Assembly (NCBI GenBank): GCA_025677815.1 | Contig: JAIXMP010000002.1 | Span: 868,001 to 932,000 of the forward strand | Length of the DNA stretch: 64,000 nt | From: Phascolomyces articulosus | Lineage: Eukaryota > Mucoromycota > Mucoromycetes > Mucorales > Lichtheimiaceae | Reading direction: 5' to 3' | In this document: one piece after another, positions 48,089 to 61,600 of the stretch | Position numbering within the stretch: position 1 is the first letter of the stretch | How the letters are laid out: each line of letters opens with the position of its first letter | Position numbers and translations under genes: made by a program | Notes under the pieces: model-generated | Database searches by the model: none | What the model was told of the DNA's origin: nothing | Seen by the model: the letters and a program-made list of their open reading frames with translations, nothing else

Positions 48089-49714
48089 TTATTATCAAAC
48101 ACTTGATCCAGCTATCTAACATGCTACAAGAAACACTGTAAAATATTGATTCAAGATCCATCATAACCGACACACCGTATAATGCTCCTGTCCACTGGAA
48201 ACGGCCATCAGCTAGCACCCCTTTACGTACTAATGAGCATTGATAATATATATATATATATATATATTCCTGTCGCTATTACTCACCCTTGTACATATAT
48301 TTACATCATCGTGCAAATTCAGATAGCTGATGCTAACTCTTATTATTGAAACTTCTACATTTATTTTTTTCTTAACGTACCCCTTAAAAACATTCTATCT
48401 GTTGTGCTAAATATTGACTTCTTAATAATTGATCATATTTCTTATCCGCAAAAAATCACTGGATTACATTTACACAACACAACCTAAACAACAATCACCA
48501 AAAAAAGTAAGTTTACCTTTGCGAAATGAAATTATTGTGTAATCTAAACTTTTTTACCCATACTATTGTGTGCACAACCTAAGTTGAAGTCGAGTTCAAC
48601 AGAAAAAAATAAGAATTAGGTACAAAGAAGTCTGGTTATACTCTGTGACACTGAGGATGTCTAACCAGAACTTTCAGATAACTTCTATGCACAAGAGGCA
48701 TTTTCTTACTAATGACCGATGATTGATAAAAACGAGACACTCTCTTCTTATTATGAAGGTTGTTATTGTTCCATTATAAAGAAAGTGTAGTGATAATAAC
48801 AACATTAGTTTATACTTATAGAGTAATATATATAAGGCTTATTGATACAATGCCATATTCCTTTTATCTTTTACAAAAAAAAGCCATATCTCTATATACA
48901 TTCTTTTCACTACAAATAATCATTCTCGCATAATTTGATTGGTTTGTGTGGCAGCAACTTTTCTTTTAACCTTTTGTGTTTTTTTTTAATAACTGACTGA
49001 TTTCAAATAAAAAAAAGTCTCCTGCAATTTTCTATCTTTATTGTTCTGCTGATTTCTTTTTATAACATCATATTAAATGGTGACCTTTATTTTTCTTTTC
49101 CAAGTATTCTTCTAAAGTCAAATGCCATGTTTGGAGGCACATTGCAAACATAAATACATACAATAATGGTACTAAGGGCAAAACGCATCTTAGACATCCA
49201 TACTTGTATATAAACTATCTTTTAATATATAAAAGCAGTGTGTTTTTCTAGTGCCTTGTAATATAGGGATCGCCGGTAAGAATAGAAATGTGAACAGGTT
49301 TGATTGAAACAATGTTGGTTCATCCAACTTTTGGAAGGTGGGAGAAGGTATTATAAAATATGTAAATAACAAACTTAGCGCATAACCCACTTTCAATATT
49401 AATAGATACATAAAAAATTGCTGGTGTATTTTTTATTTACGTAAAATCAACTGACAACAATAAAAAAAGACCTGTTCAGCCGCTCATACCGCCAATTTTT
49501 TCAAGGGAGCAAGTAGTTATTATTCTCTGGATAAAGTATATTTGCCCGATAGATCTCTCTTTTTTAAATTTTATATGCTATAAATATAGAAAAAGAAAGG
49601 GATGCTGTTATTGAAAATATGTGTTGCTAATGGAAGACTGTCGTCAGTATAATCATTTTACAGATATATTTCGTGAGCTCCCCTGGCAAAATTTTGCATA
49701 CTTGTTAATAAAAA
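48089..49714. other. Intergenic, 1.6 kb
   Basis: AT-rich, with a TA microsatellite at 48246-48267 and many A/T runs. No coding sequence or RNA gene recognised. Confidence 0.6.
48246..48267. repeat. (TA)n microsatellite
   Basis: About eleven TA units in the intergenic region. Confidence 0.9.
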
Positions 49715-49725
49715 TATATAAAAGG
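49715..49725 (+). promoter_or_regulatory. Probable TATA box of the chitinase gene
   Basis: TATATAAAAGG, 158 bp upstream of the ATG at 49873 and followed by a pyrimidine-rich initiation region. The best TATA match of the window. Confidence 0.55.
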
Positions 49726-49872
49726 CGGTTCATTTTCTTTTTTTCTTTTTCGCTTTTCTTACTAATGCTCTTCCATCAAAGTTAGTATACATATATATTA
49801 TATAGAAGCTGTATATCACTTATAACATAACACTATATTTCATTTTTATGTTGATCGCCTAAAAAAGAAGAA

Positions 49873-51713
49873 ATGCGGAATTTCCTACAACATTTAACAT
49901 TCTTATTATTGTTTGTAACAAATATATTGGCTGATTCAAGCGCCAAACATCGTACACTAACGGGTTATGTTGTTGATTGGGTATATATTATATAAAGACT
50001 ACTATTAGATAATGCATTACTATGAAAATGATATATACAGGTATTTTTTATTACTTGAATATTTAACGTCAGTAAGAAACGTTATTATTTTCATTGAATA
50101 GGAAGTACCCAAATCGATCCCGTGGGATAAACTCGATTATATCAACTATGCTTTTGGTGTTCCTGACAGATCTGGTAAACTTACACAGTTTAATGGCAAT
50201 CAACTCAAATCAGGTAAAATTATTATTGTTCTTACCTCACCTCTTTTTTCTGCTCCTATTTTTGTATGCATCATAATTACACTTTTTATTTTTATCTATA
50301 TATAAATTCTAAAATATACTCGTATTAGTTGTCAATGATGCCCATAATAATAATAAGAGTGTTTGCCTTAGTGTTGGAGGGTATGTTATTTTTTTTATGA
50401 TTTGAAATATATGCTATTATGTCATTGATGATCAGTTTTATATGTTTTTTTTTAGATGGACTGGATCTTTGTATTTCAGTTCATTAGTTCGTCAGGAAGA
50501 ATCGCGTCAGTCATTTGCGAATAATATTGTTCAAGCAATTGAAAAATACGATCTAGATGGTATCGATATTGATTGGGGTAAGATTTAATTATAAGTATAA
50601 AACTTTTTTCTATACACTTTATTGCATTAATAAGGATCCAAAAGAAACTATATTAAATATTTGAAATTTATAGAATACCCAAATAGTCATAATGGAATAT
50701 CCTGTAATCAAAAGTAATGTATTATATACGATGATGATGGTATTTTTTTTCTTTGTTCCTTACAAAAACACTATTACATATAGAATGCCTATACAAGTGT
50801 AGTATGATTTCTTATTTTTTATTATATACGTATATATATATATATAGCAATCCACAAGACACGTCAAACTTTTTGAAATTTATCCAACTTTTGCGATCCA
50901 AGCTTGATGCTAAATTTTCTAAGCAGAGAAAACGGTTAACAGCGGCAGTTAGCACGTTGGTCTTTAATGATGAAAAGCAAGTGCCGTTTGAATATCTTGA
51001 TCCGGCTTGGGCAACAGCTTTTGATGCCATTCAGATCATGGTATATAAATGCAATTCAAATAGTTTTTTTAATACGTTTACCCAAGAAATGAAATTGGAT
51101 CATTATTAAAAACATAAATATAAATTATATATAGGGTTACGATTTAAATGGGTTTCATAATAACTACACAGGTGCTAATGCACCACTGTATTACTCTGGT
51201 ACCAAGCATGAACTCACTGTTTCTCTCGCCACACAATTATGGAATAGAGCCGGAATTCCTTATGAGAAAATGGTTTTAGGCATACCGTTTTTCGGTTACA
51301 CCACGCTTGTCAATAAACCCACTGCTACTGTAGACGGAAACCATCAATTTTTCCCCATTGATCATAGTCAGCCTCAAATCCAAGCCGACTTATATGATTT
51401 ATTGGAAGCTGATCCTTGTCCAAACTCCACCAAAAAATCGTATTCTGGGGAAATGCAATGGCGATCTATTGAACAGCATGTATTGAATAGCAGCGCTTGG
51501 CAGATGTTCTTTGATCGCGATACCGTAACCCCTTTTGCATACAACAAACAAAAAGCGCAATTTTTGAGTTTTGATAATCCGGAATCTATCAAGGCGAAAA
51601 TTGATCATGTAAAAAGATATAAACTAGGGGGGATGATGGTTTGGTCGATTGAAATGGATGATAAAAAACAAACATTGCTCAATGCACTTCAAGATCTTTA
51701 CAAGGAAGATTGA
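49873..51713 (+). CDS. Secreted GH18 chitinase
   Basis: Hydrolyses beta-1,4-linked N-acetylglucosamine in chitin. Seven exons (49873-49980, 50102-50213, 50329-50380, 50456-50577, 50674-50713, 50848-51040, 51135-51713) join in phase to 401 residues. A signal peptide (MRNFLQHLTFLLLFVTNILA) is followed directly by the barrel: LTGYVVDWEVPKSIPWDKLD, YINYAFGV, KSVCLSVGGWTGS and the catalytic DGIDIDWEYP (DxxDxDxE, proton donor Glu present; the Glu is split from the preceding Trp by an intron). Then QIMGYDLNGF, VLGIPFFGYT and GGMMVWSIEMD. There is no chitin-binding module, Ser/Thr-rich linker or GPI signal, so it is a stand-alone catalytic domain, suited to wall remodelling or extracellular chitin use. 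Confidence 0.94.
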
Positions 51714-52554
51714 CGACAATTTACCTTTTTTTCTTCATCAGAAATGATGCATTTGAAATATTCATACAACTTTCTATACATTTAATGCTGTTATTATTAT
51801 TTTACATCCCAATTTATTGATAATCATAATTTTGGTAGTTTAGTTATAATTTCAATTTAATATATATTAACAAAGATCGAGAGCAATAGTTACAGCTAGT
51901 ACGTGAAAAATACATGTATATAAATCAATGGAGAGTAAGGAAATATAGCCTTTGTTTATCTTAATCTTTTGGATATTTAGCGTAATCACTAATAATATAA
52001 ATATACTCCCTTGTCACGTATAATAGGTGTAACAATAGTATCACATACTTGAACGAAATAGCTGATTCATCAATGTTTATAATATTATGTAAAACACGTT
52101 ACTCAAACAATATTTATATTTGATGCAACCCCATGCAAGTCTTCAGTTTTATTTTCTACTCAACGGATTTAATTTCCTTAAAAAGTTCTTTATTTATTAC
52201 TACATCACAATCCGTATTCAATCAACTTGATTCATCGTCTTTTCAGCGTACATAAATTATTGCCAAGCATTTTCCTTGGCAATCCTTACCCACTTTATTC
52301 TTACTGCTATATGCTCTGAAAAAGGAACAATTTTTTATTTAACATGCAAACATATATCTCTATAATTAGAAGCCCCATCACTTGAATTTTCAGTGTTGCT
52401 CACCGGCACACGCATGTTATTACATACATCAGACATGTACTTTATAACACACACGTAATAATAATACATAATCATACTCTATACATAGTTAGTCATTTTT
52501 ACACCCTCCCCAACACCAATGATTCCCTATCCTATTCCTTTTTTTTATAAGACT
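51714..52554. other. Convergent 3' intergenic region
   Basis: About 840 bp between the 3' ends of the chitinase and methyltransferase genes. AT-rich, nothing coding seen. Confidence 0.6.
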
Positions 52555-53830
52555 CTAAGTAGTACTTGTAATCCAATAAATTTCAGCTGGTGGTAACAGT
52601 TTCATTTCCCATTGCCAACCCAAATTTTTTTTAATCTTGTCAAAAAATGTTCGTTCTTCGCCTTGATCTCTTGGTTTATATCCAAGTAAGATCTTCATTT
52701 TTGGGTTGATTTCCATTAATTGTTTCAATGTATCAATAAGTGCGTCATGGAAAGATGGATTATAGAGGACGTCAGTCAATAACACCAGATCAATGGTACC
52801 GTCAAAAGCGTCCCTTTTTCTTTTCTTATCATTTGGATCCAATGGTAATGGTTTACCCCATTCAAGCTCTTTGACTACAATATTCACATGTTTCCCTTGT
52901 AATAAAGAGACATTGTGTTCAATGGTAGATATAGTCTCTTCTAGATCGGTCAGGTAAATGGCGGATGGCTTGAGCATATGGGCAGCATAAATACCAGCAA
53001 TTGCTGTACCACTCCCTAATTCCAGAATTCGGTCAAAATAGGGAAATGATTTTTCAGCGAGATATTGGCACATGAGCATCCCACAATCCCTATAACAGTC
53101 GAATAAAGTATTAGAATTGTTTTTTCTCAGGTTTTCGCGTTTTTAAAGTGTCTTTACATAACTACTTATCATACCATATATGTGATCCAATACTTGGCAA
53201 AGCATCTTCATGGATTAATAATTCATACTGTTCCTGAGAAGAACCAGCCTTTTGACTACGGATTGACACACGCCTTTCATATTCGCGCGCACTATTGTTG
53301 TTATGGGAGGTTGATAATGCTGATAGTATTTGCATAGGTAATGAATAAACGGGTATGATCCAACAGCACGTATCATCATCCATTGCTACACGACGCGCAT
53401 TGGTCCATATCGGGTGTTTTTTTATTCCACTTGCTAATTCAAGCACGAGTTGTATGGTTACACTGTCATTTTTTTGTGTTTTTAAAGGATTGGAAGAAAT
53501 GACTGTAAAAGTATTCGTCATGATACCACCACCTTTGACCGGATCATATTCAAGTTCCACTGATGTAGTGGTATTTGTACTGATTTCATTGTTTAAAAGT
53601 TTCTTGTTGTTATTCTTGTTTCTGTTATTTTTGGAATTACCGTTTTTGCTTTCTTGAAGTTGTAGAGAAGCAGTGGAAGTATTTGTAATACGACAACGAA
53701 TAATTAATGGTTCCCAATATGAGATTTCACCCAAATCATTAGCAACAGTCCATACAATAGTAAATGGTTTTCCAAGTATGATATTATTTGGTGGTGGTTT
53801 GAGGTAGCGTGTGTAGAATAGATTCGTCAT
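52555..53830 (-). CDS. METTL21-like (Methyltransf_16) protein methyltransferase with an unassigned N-terminal half
   Basis: Two exons, 53830-53166 and 53089-52555, in phase, 399 residues. The C-terminal half (from about 222) is a seven-beta-strand SAM methyltransferase: the SAM loop RILELGSGTAIAGIYAA, acidic strand-2 end YLTDLEETI, then LVLLTDVLYNPSFHDALIDT and the METTL21-type end LGYKPRDQGEERTFFDKI. These enzymes methylate lysines on chaperones or translation factors. HIWYDKDCGMLMCQYL across the intron corresponds to the usual G-x-x-x-W-D-x-x motif. The first 220 residues look beta-rich (PFTIVWTVANDLGEISYWEP, LIIRCRITNTSTASLQLQES) with an Asn-rich insert. I do not recognise that domain. Substrate unknown. 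Confidence 0.85.
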
Positions 53831-54421
53831 ATGATAACAAGCACAGTAGAAAAGGTAATGGGGCTTAGGTGTGAGTTGAGCGCGGGGAAAATGTGCGTTA
53901 AGGCCACCTAATGTTTTTTTTGTGGGGGGTTGGGGGATTGGAATTGACTATCCATAGTAACGTAGCACCAAGTATCAAGTTAATATAACCCAAGCAATCG
54001 AATGCTTGTAATACTTACGTATCACTATTCTATGAAGTGGATAAATATTTTCATTAAGTCTTCTAGTTTTGATCTAGCTTAAAATAACAATGCACACGAA
54101 TTTTACTTAACTTATAGTCATACTATGCGTGCGCTTACGTATTTTAAAACAGAAGGGAAACTTAATTAAATTACGATACATTCTGCAAAAACATTTTAAT
54201 GAAGGCGGGTAAAATATGTTTCCAAAATTATTATTGCTGTCAAATTTCTCTGGTCTGGGGAAACATGTGAAATTGTAAGATCACTTTTTTAAAGTTTCAA
54301 TGTAGAACAATGGTATATTTAAGAGAAAAATATTGAAAATGGAGGAGAGAAAAAGAAGTAAAAAAGTTCTATACATCAAATAAATAAATTACGACAAAAA
54401 TAAATAAATAAATAAATCATT
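53831..54421. other. Intergenic, promoter of the methyltransferase gene
   Basis: About 590 bp, AT-rich, with TAAA repeats at 54397-54420 just past the Sec14-like gene. No gene seen. Confidence 0.6.
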
Positions 54422-56017
<1,596 letters not shown>

Positions 56018-56289
56018 TTTGAAATAATAATAAAAAAAGTTTGAGATGAATGAAGAAAGAAGTAAAAAAAAAGGGGAAAACTAAATATTGGACAAGTAAA
56101 TTATATACGAAAAAAAAGCTTGTTTTTTAATTCAGCCAAAGCTCCGCTAAGCTTTGGGAATATTGGATCTTCCTTGTCTCCTCCCCCCAATACCAACCAA
56201 TACCAAAAACGGTTATAAATTTCTACCAGAAACAGCATCAGCAAAATGTTAATCAAGCACATGTGTATAACAGATAGTTAATACAAAGT
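56018..56289. other. Short intergenic region
   Basis: About 270 bp between the 5' end of the Sec14-like gene and the 3' end of the RPAP3-like gene. A likely promoter for the former; nothing else seen. Confidence 0.5.
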
Positions 56290-58402
56290 TTATTCAACAC
56301 CAAAAGCATTCGAGAGTTTCGATAAATCCCTTTGATCCATTTTATCCTTCATGCGCGCAAATAATCCTTGTAAAACTATATATATATTGTTGATCCCAAA
56401 CCCCATCCATGCCAAGAAATAAGTAAAATATGAGTCAGTATATTGGTGTTCTTGGTTATTTTTCATTGTCTTTATTTTTTTTGGGGATATTATATAGGGT
56501 CTAATAGATATGGTATATGAATTCACAAAAATGAAACGATGTATATTACTATGTGAGAATCTCACATTACCTTTCTTATGGTTATTTCCTAAAAACATGA
56601 CCAACATATCGATCCGACGGACTTGGCTTAAGCCTTCTAACACACGATAAATTTCCTTTTCGGTGTGGTACCTGAAATAACATTTTATCAAGTTTAACGT
56701 CATACAAAAAAAATATTATCAAATCATTCATTTTAAAAAACCATTATTAATATTCTTACTTCGTATAATGACTTTCTAATAGATCAATCATTTGCTCAAA
56801 CTGATCTGAATCCAAAGATGAGCGAAATAGTGTTGGATAAAAAGAGGGTGGAATGGCCTAATGATAAATGTAGGTCAATTTAGTTTATATTCAATAACTG
56901 TTTCTATAATTTGAATGACAAGGAGAACCCTGTCTTTTCTTTAATTTTACCTGAAAATATTGATATAAAACATCAGCACCACGATGGCGACATGCTCTCC
57001 AATCTCGTTCAAATTCGAAGTTAGTTTTTGGTACACTGAATTTCATCGGTGGGAGTCTAGGTGTTTTTGTCTTGACAGTCGTGGGAATTGATTTATCGTC
57101 ACTGTTGATTTCTTGGATCTTAATATTTTTCTTATTACATGATTCGCTCACTGTAGCATTTGTGCTGTTGGCTGAACGATCAAGTGCAGTAGGAGTATCA
57201 ACATCACCCCTCATAGCGGAGTATGCTTCATCAATAACTTTAATCGGTAATCTTTTACGCTCAACACTTTTTCTCTCCTTTTCTTGGTTTGGCATTACTT
57301 TTGATTCTTCTAATGGTTTTGTTCTGGTAGTAGTGCTAAGCTTTGGTGATAAAGATGATCCAGCAATTTTAGATTCTTTTAGTGGCAATTTTTTTAATTC
57401 TTCAAGTACAACTTTATTTCCTGGTTCGATCGTCAACGCCATTTTGAAGTCTAAATAATAAAATGAATAATGAATATTATATATTAAATATCATGCTAAT
57501 GATTCGTTTATATACCTAATCTTGAATCTTCAATTCGACCCAATTCGCGTCGTGCAACACCACGGCGCCAAACCGCTTTCAAGTTCTTCGGATGTAATTT
57601 GAGAGCATTTGTGCAATCCTGCTCGGCTTCCAAGAATCTATGTTTTTGATAAGAGGATGAAACTAATGTATATTTACGCAGCTTCTTTATGGATCCTATT
57701 CTTTTCTTTTTAAAGACCCCAAACCTACTTTGAAATTTTGAGATAAGCCATGGCGCGATTGGTATAATAGACCGTCAGCGTTTCAGCGGGCGATTGCTGG
57801 CCATACTGAATAGCACAATCATAATGGGAAATAGCTTCTTGATACAGCTGTTTTTGAAAGGCTTTATTACCCTAGATTAAAATAAGACTGCTATATTAGA
57901 GTATGATTGCCTTATAACTGGGGTGTAAAACAAAGAAATACGCAACATACCTTTTCCTTTTCTACTTGTGCTTTTTCATGAAAATCTTTGTTATCCTCCT
58001 TTAACAAAGAAGAAGCTGTTACGGAAGTTGTTTCCACTGGTTCACTTTTGACCTTTATTTTTTTCCAAAGAAATATTAAGCGCTCATGAGTATAATAATT
58101 TGAAGAAGCATAAAAAGATAGATATTATTACTTTTTTCTTTTTCAAATAATTGGATCCAATAGGTTTTGAAAATTCATCGATTACAAGTTGAGTCGATTT
58201 ACGCATAGGTGGTAGTATCTACAATCAAAAAGTGTTCAAAGTTGAAAATGATTGAATAGAACTTATGTATTAACAATGAATAAATCTACGGATTATATAC
58301 CTCATTACGAAAGGGCTTTTTCTTTTGTAATTGTTCGTCTTTTTTACGAATGGAATCTGCCCATATCAAAAGATCATCCAATAATTCCTTGTTTTCTACC
58401 AT
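56290..58402 (-). CDS. RPAP3-type TPR protein (R2TP co-chaperone)
   Basis: Adaptor that links Hsp90 to the RUVBL/Rvb AAA complex and PIH1 in the R2TP machine, which assembles RNA polymerases, snoRNPs and PIKKs. About nine exons, start at 58402 (MVENKELLDDLLIWADSIRK). The N-terminal helix and basic linker are followed by a TPR domain: EKAQVEKEKGNKAFQKQLYQ, EAISHYDCAIQY, YTNRAMAYLKISKF, AEQDCTNALKLHPKNLKAVW and RRGVARRELGRIEDSRLDF, with clamp-type Lys/Asn/Arg residues. A long Ser/Thr/Lys-rich linker leads to the RPAP3 C-terminal domain: PPMKFSVPKTNFEFERDWRA, the DQFEQMIDLLESHY region and EKEIYRVLEGLSQVRRIDML. Budding yeast Tah1 is only the TPR part, so this is the full-length form. Confidence 0.88.
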
Positions 58403-58669
58403 TGTTGTTTTGTGATTTTGAAGATCAGTGGAGAAATTGATATACGCGTTTGGGAATGATCTTTCGGATAAATATGATCCGAATATATCATAAGTGAATT
58501 AAAGTTGGGAAAATTTTCAAATTGCTAAAACATTATTACGACATGCGAATAAAAAAGGAAATGAATAAAGATTGTGTAGTAAGAAATGATAATAAAATAA
58601 AGAGGTGAATGCAAATTAAATACAGAATGATTTGATTGATTTGAATGGTATATAATAAATTAACTATAA

Positions 58670-61600
58670 TTAATGTGTGGAACTGGTAGAAGAGTGCAAT
58701 TTTTTCTCAACCATTTGCATCAGCATTGTTGAATATTTATCTAACAGTGCAATAGTTGCAGGGTCATGCTGTTGCTGGTTAGGAGACGTGGTCAATGCAG
58801 AACCATCCAATGGAGAAGATAGTTCATTATTATTCTCACTATTGTTGCTGCTACTTGTGCTGCTGTTTGTCAATGATGGAGATGATCGAGCCTGGCGAAT
58901 CTTTTCTATAATATTGCCGAATTTAATATCAACTGATGCAACAAAATCTTGATGCCCCGCGTTATTTTTGGCAGAAACATAGGCATCCATGACACTGTCT
59001 AGTAAGATAATGGCACCATCGAGGTCCGATAATACATGTTCAAATGCAGAAGAACAGGTATCTGTACTGCCCAATTTTTCCATTGAAACAGAACTTTCAT
59101 TTCCGATATCTTCAGCTGACGATAATGGAGATGTCGATGACGAGGAAGACGAAGAAGATAATGGCCGTCCATCACCAAGTTCTTGAATTTTGCCTTGTAA
59201 CGTTGCTTGCTGCTGCCCATTTTCTTCTGAACGATGGGTTTTATTTTCCGTAGGTTCCAGTATACAGCCATTAGTCTTGGATATAGCATGCAATTCTTGT
59301 TTCGGCTGCTTGTTTATCGATTCTGCTGATACTGGTGATATATTCGGATTGGAATTCAAAGTAGTTGCACTTGTATCAATTTTTGGTGCAACAATAGGTA
59401 TAGTTGTTTCTGGTGCTGAATCCATGTTGCTGAAACTATTAAGCACACCATCTATTTCTTCGCGACTGAAAGATGGAATCGGAGGATAATGTTTATGATG
59501 GGCGCCTTTACGGTCACCTAATGATGAAAGATAACGAGCCGTAAAGCTCTGTCGTTTCTTCGCCTTCTCAAGTTTCTTTTGTAATTCGCGTAAAGCAGGA
59601 GTATCACGACCGCTAGGTGAAATGCCACCAGATGACTCTTTGCTTGATGGTGAAAATGGCGAATGTGCTGTATTTTCTGATAAAACAACATCCGTAGCTT
59701 CTTGATAATTGCTATTAATACTGCTATTATCCTTGGGTGAAAGCTCTTCATCTAGTCTTCGTGATGTCATAGATGTCGTACGGCTAAGAGATGGCGTCAT
59801 ACGAGGTGCTCTTCTTGAGGTGATAGCTTGGAGTATAACATCATCCGCATTATCGTCACTTGATCCATCTTCTTCATCTTCTGCTGTCGTATTGTTATAT
59901 TCACCACCACTGGGGTCCTTTTCAGGAGTATGAGCCTTGTTATTTTCATCATCGAAAGGTTTTTGTTCATCATCAATTTGTTCACTGGCGCTTGTTGCAT
60001 CGAAATCATTATCATGTATATCACCATGCGAAGTAACTTCAAATGGCGTACCGATATTATCCTGTTCGGGCGGTGGTGTAATGAAAATGACTTCCTCTTC
60101 CTCCTCTTCATCATCGTCTTCCTCTTCTTCATCGTTTACATCACGCTCATCACCTGCTTCCTGCCCATCATCCTCGTCATCATCATGATGGTGCTGACCA
60201 TGATGTTCTGTTGATTGTTGTGTACCAGTTATTTCTATATCTTGATATTCCCCCCTCCCAGATAGAGGCACATTTGTTATTGTTGTTATACCAACAGGTT
60301 TATTATCAACAGTAGCATCAATTGATGAAGATGTTGGTGATCCAATACTTGAACGCCTTTGTTCGTTCAAATTAGCTGATCGCTTACGACGAATGACACC
60401 AGGCCGAATTGTCCGTTCTTTAGTACTCGGTGGTGATTGCTGCTGTTGTTTTCCCATCGATTCACGAGACATTTGCCTCCGGAGCACAGGGTTCATTCGT
60501 CCAGGATTAGATCCAGCTGCTTGTCGCAATGGATTGTAGCTTGTTACACGTGGCGAAGATTCGCCACTTCCTCCACTACCAAACCGGACTGTATTGGTAT
60601 AACTGTGTCCCCCGATATGGCTTGTGGTCCGCTCACGCACCCCCGATGTGGGTATTCCGTTATACAACCGTTCTAATTTTCCATCAGGGGTTTTACGACC
60701 ACTGCTTCCCGATGAATCGCGCTTTCGTTGATCTATTTTTTTTTCTCCACCAGAACCTTTTGATATTGGCGATGCTGGACTGTTGTTTTCAGGAGATGGT
60801 GGATGCTCTACTTGTGATTGACGTGATCGTCTAGATATGTTGATCTTTTTATACAGATCGTCGTATTTTGATTCAGCTGGTGACATGGTCGAAAACGTCC
60901 GGCGTTCACCCTGTCGCACCATTTGTGATAAACTTGGTGTAGGTCTGGCTGCACTAGCAGTTGACACACGCCGAAGTCGAACCTTTGGGTTATTTGCACC
61001 GCCCGACACTGTCGTCATCGCTCCTCCTGCCGATAATGCTGATGGTGTAATAATCATTGCACTCTTTTGATGCAACCGTTTATTATCATCCGCAATTTCT
61101 TCCGTTGTTCGAATATTCATAACCATCTCTTGAGCTCGTGGGTCCTTCTCGATACATCTTGCTTTCATTTTGCACACAATGTCTTCGGAAAGTTTCCATA
61201 CAAAAATAGTCCCATCTGAACAAGTACTAACAACTCTAATTGTATCTATTGCTGTTCGAACAAACTTGACTGAGGTAATTAATTCCGCATGGGCACATAC
61301 TTTTTCAATACAGGCACTGTTGGTCAAATCAAAGAGACGTAAAGATCTATCAGATCCACTGGTGACGGAATAAGTACCAGAATAAGGATCTAAATCAATG
61401 TTTATTAAACTACCGCCAGAATTCTCGGCCGATGTACCAGTGACGGTTTCCTCAGTCGTTTCTGGCTTGCATACGCGAACAGGTTTTCCAGAGTCCGTGT
61501 TAAAGACGAACAGACGACGTTCGCCGGTCACAGTAGCAATATAACGATCGTTCAAGTCAAGTGACATATCAAACACAGTACCACGGCCCGAATAGTTATG

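Noticed and set aside
58999..60188. Several open frames of 65-111 codons antisense or in other frames of the MABP1-like C-terminal region.
   Set aside because: They are complements of the Ser/Asp/Glu repeats of the long minus-strand coding exon.
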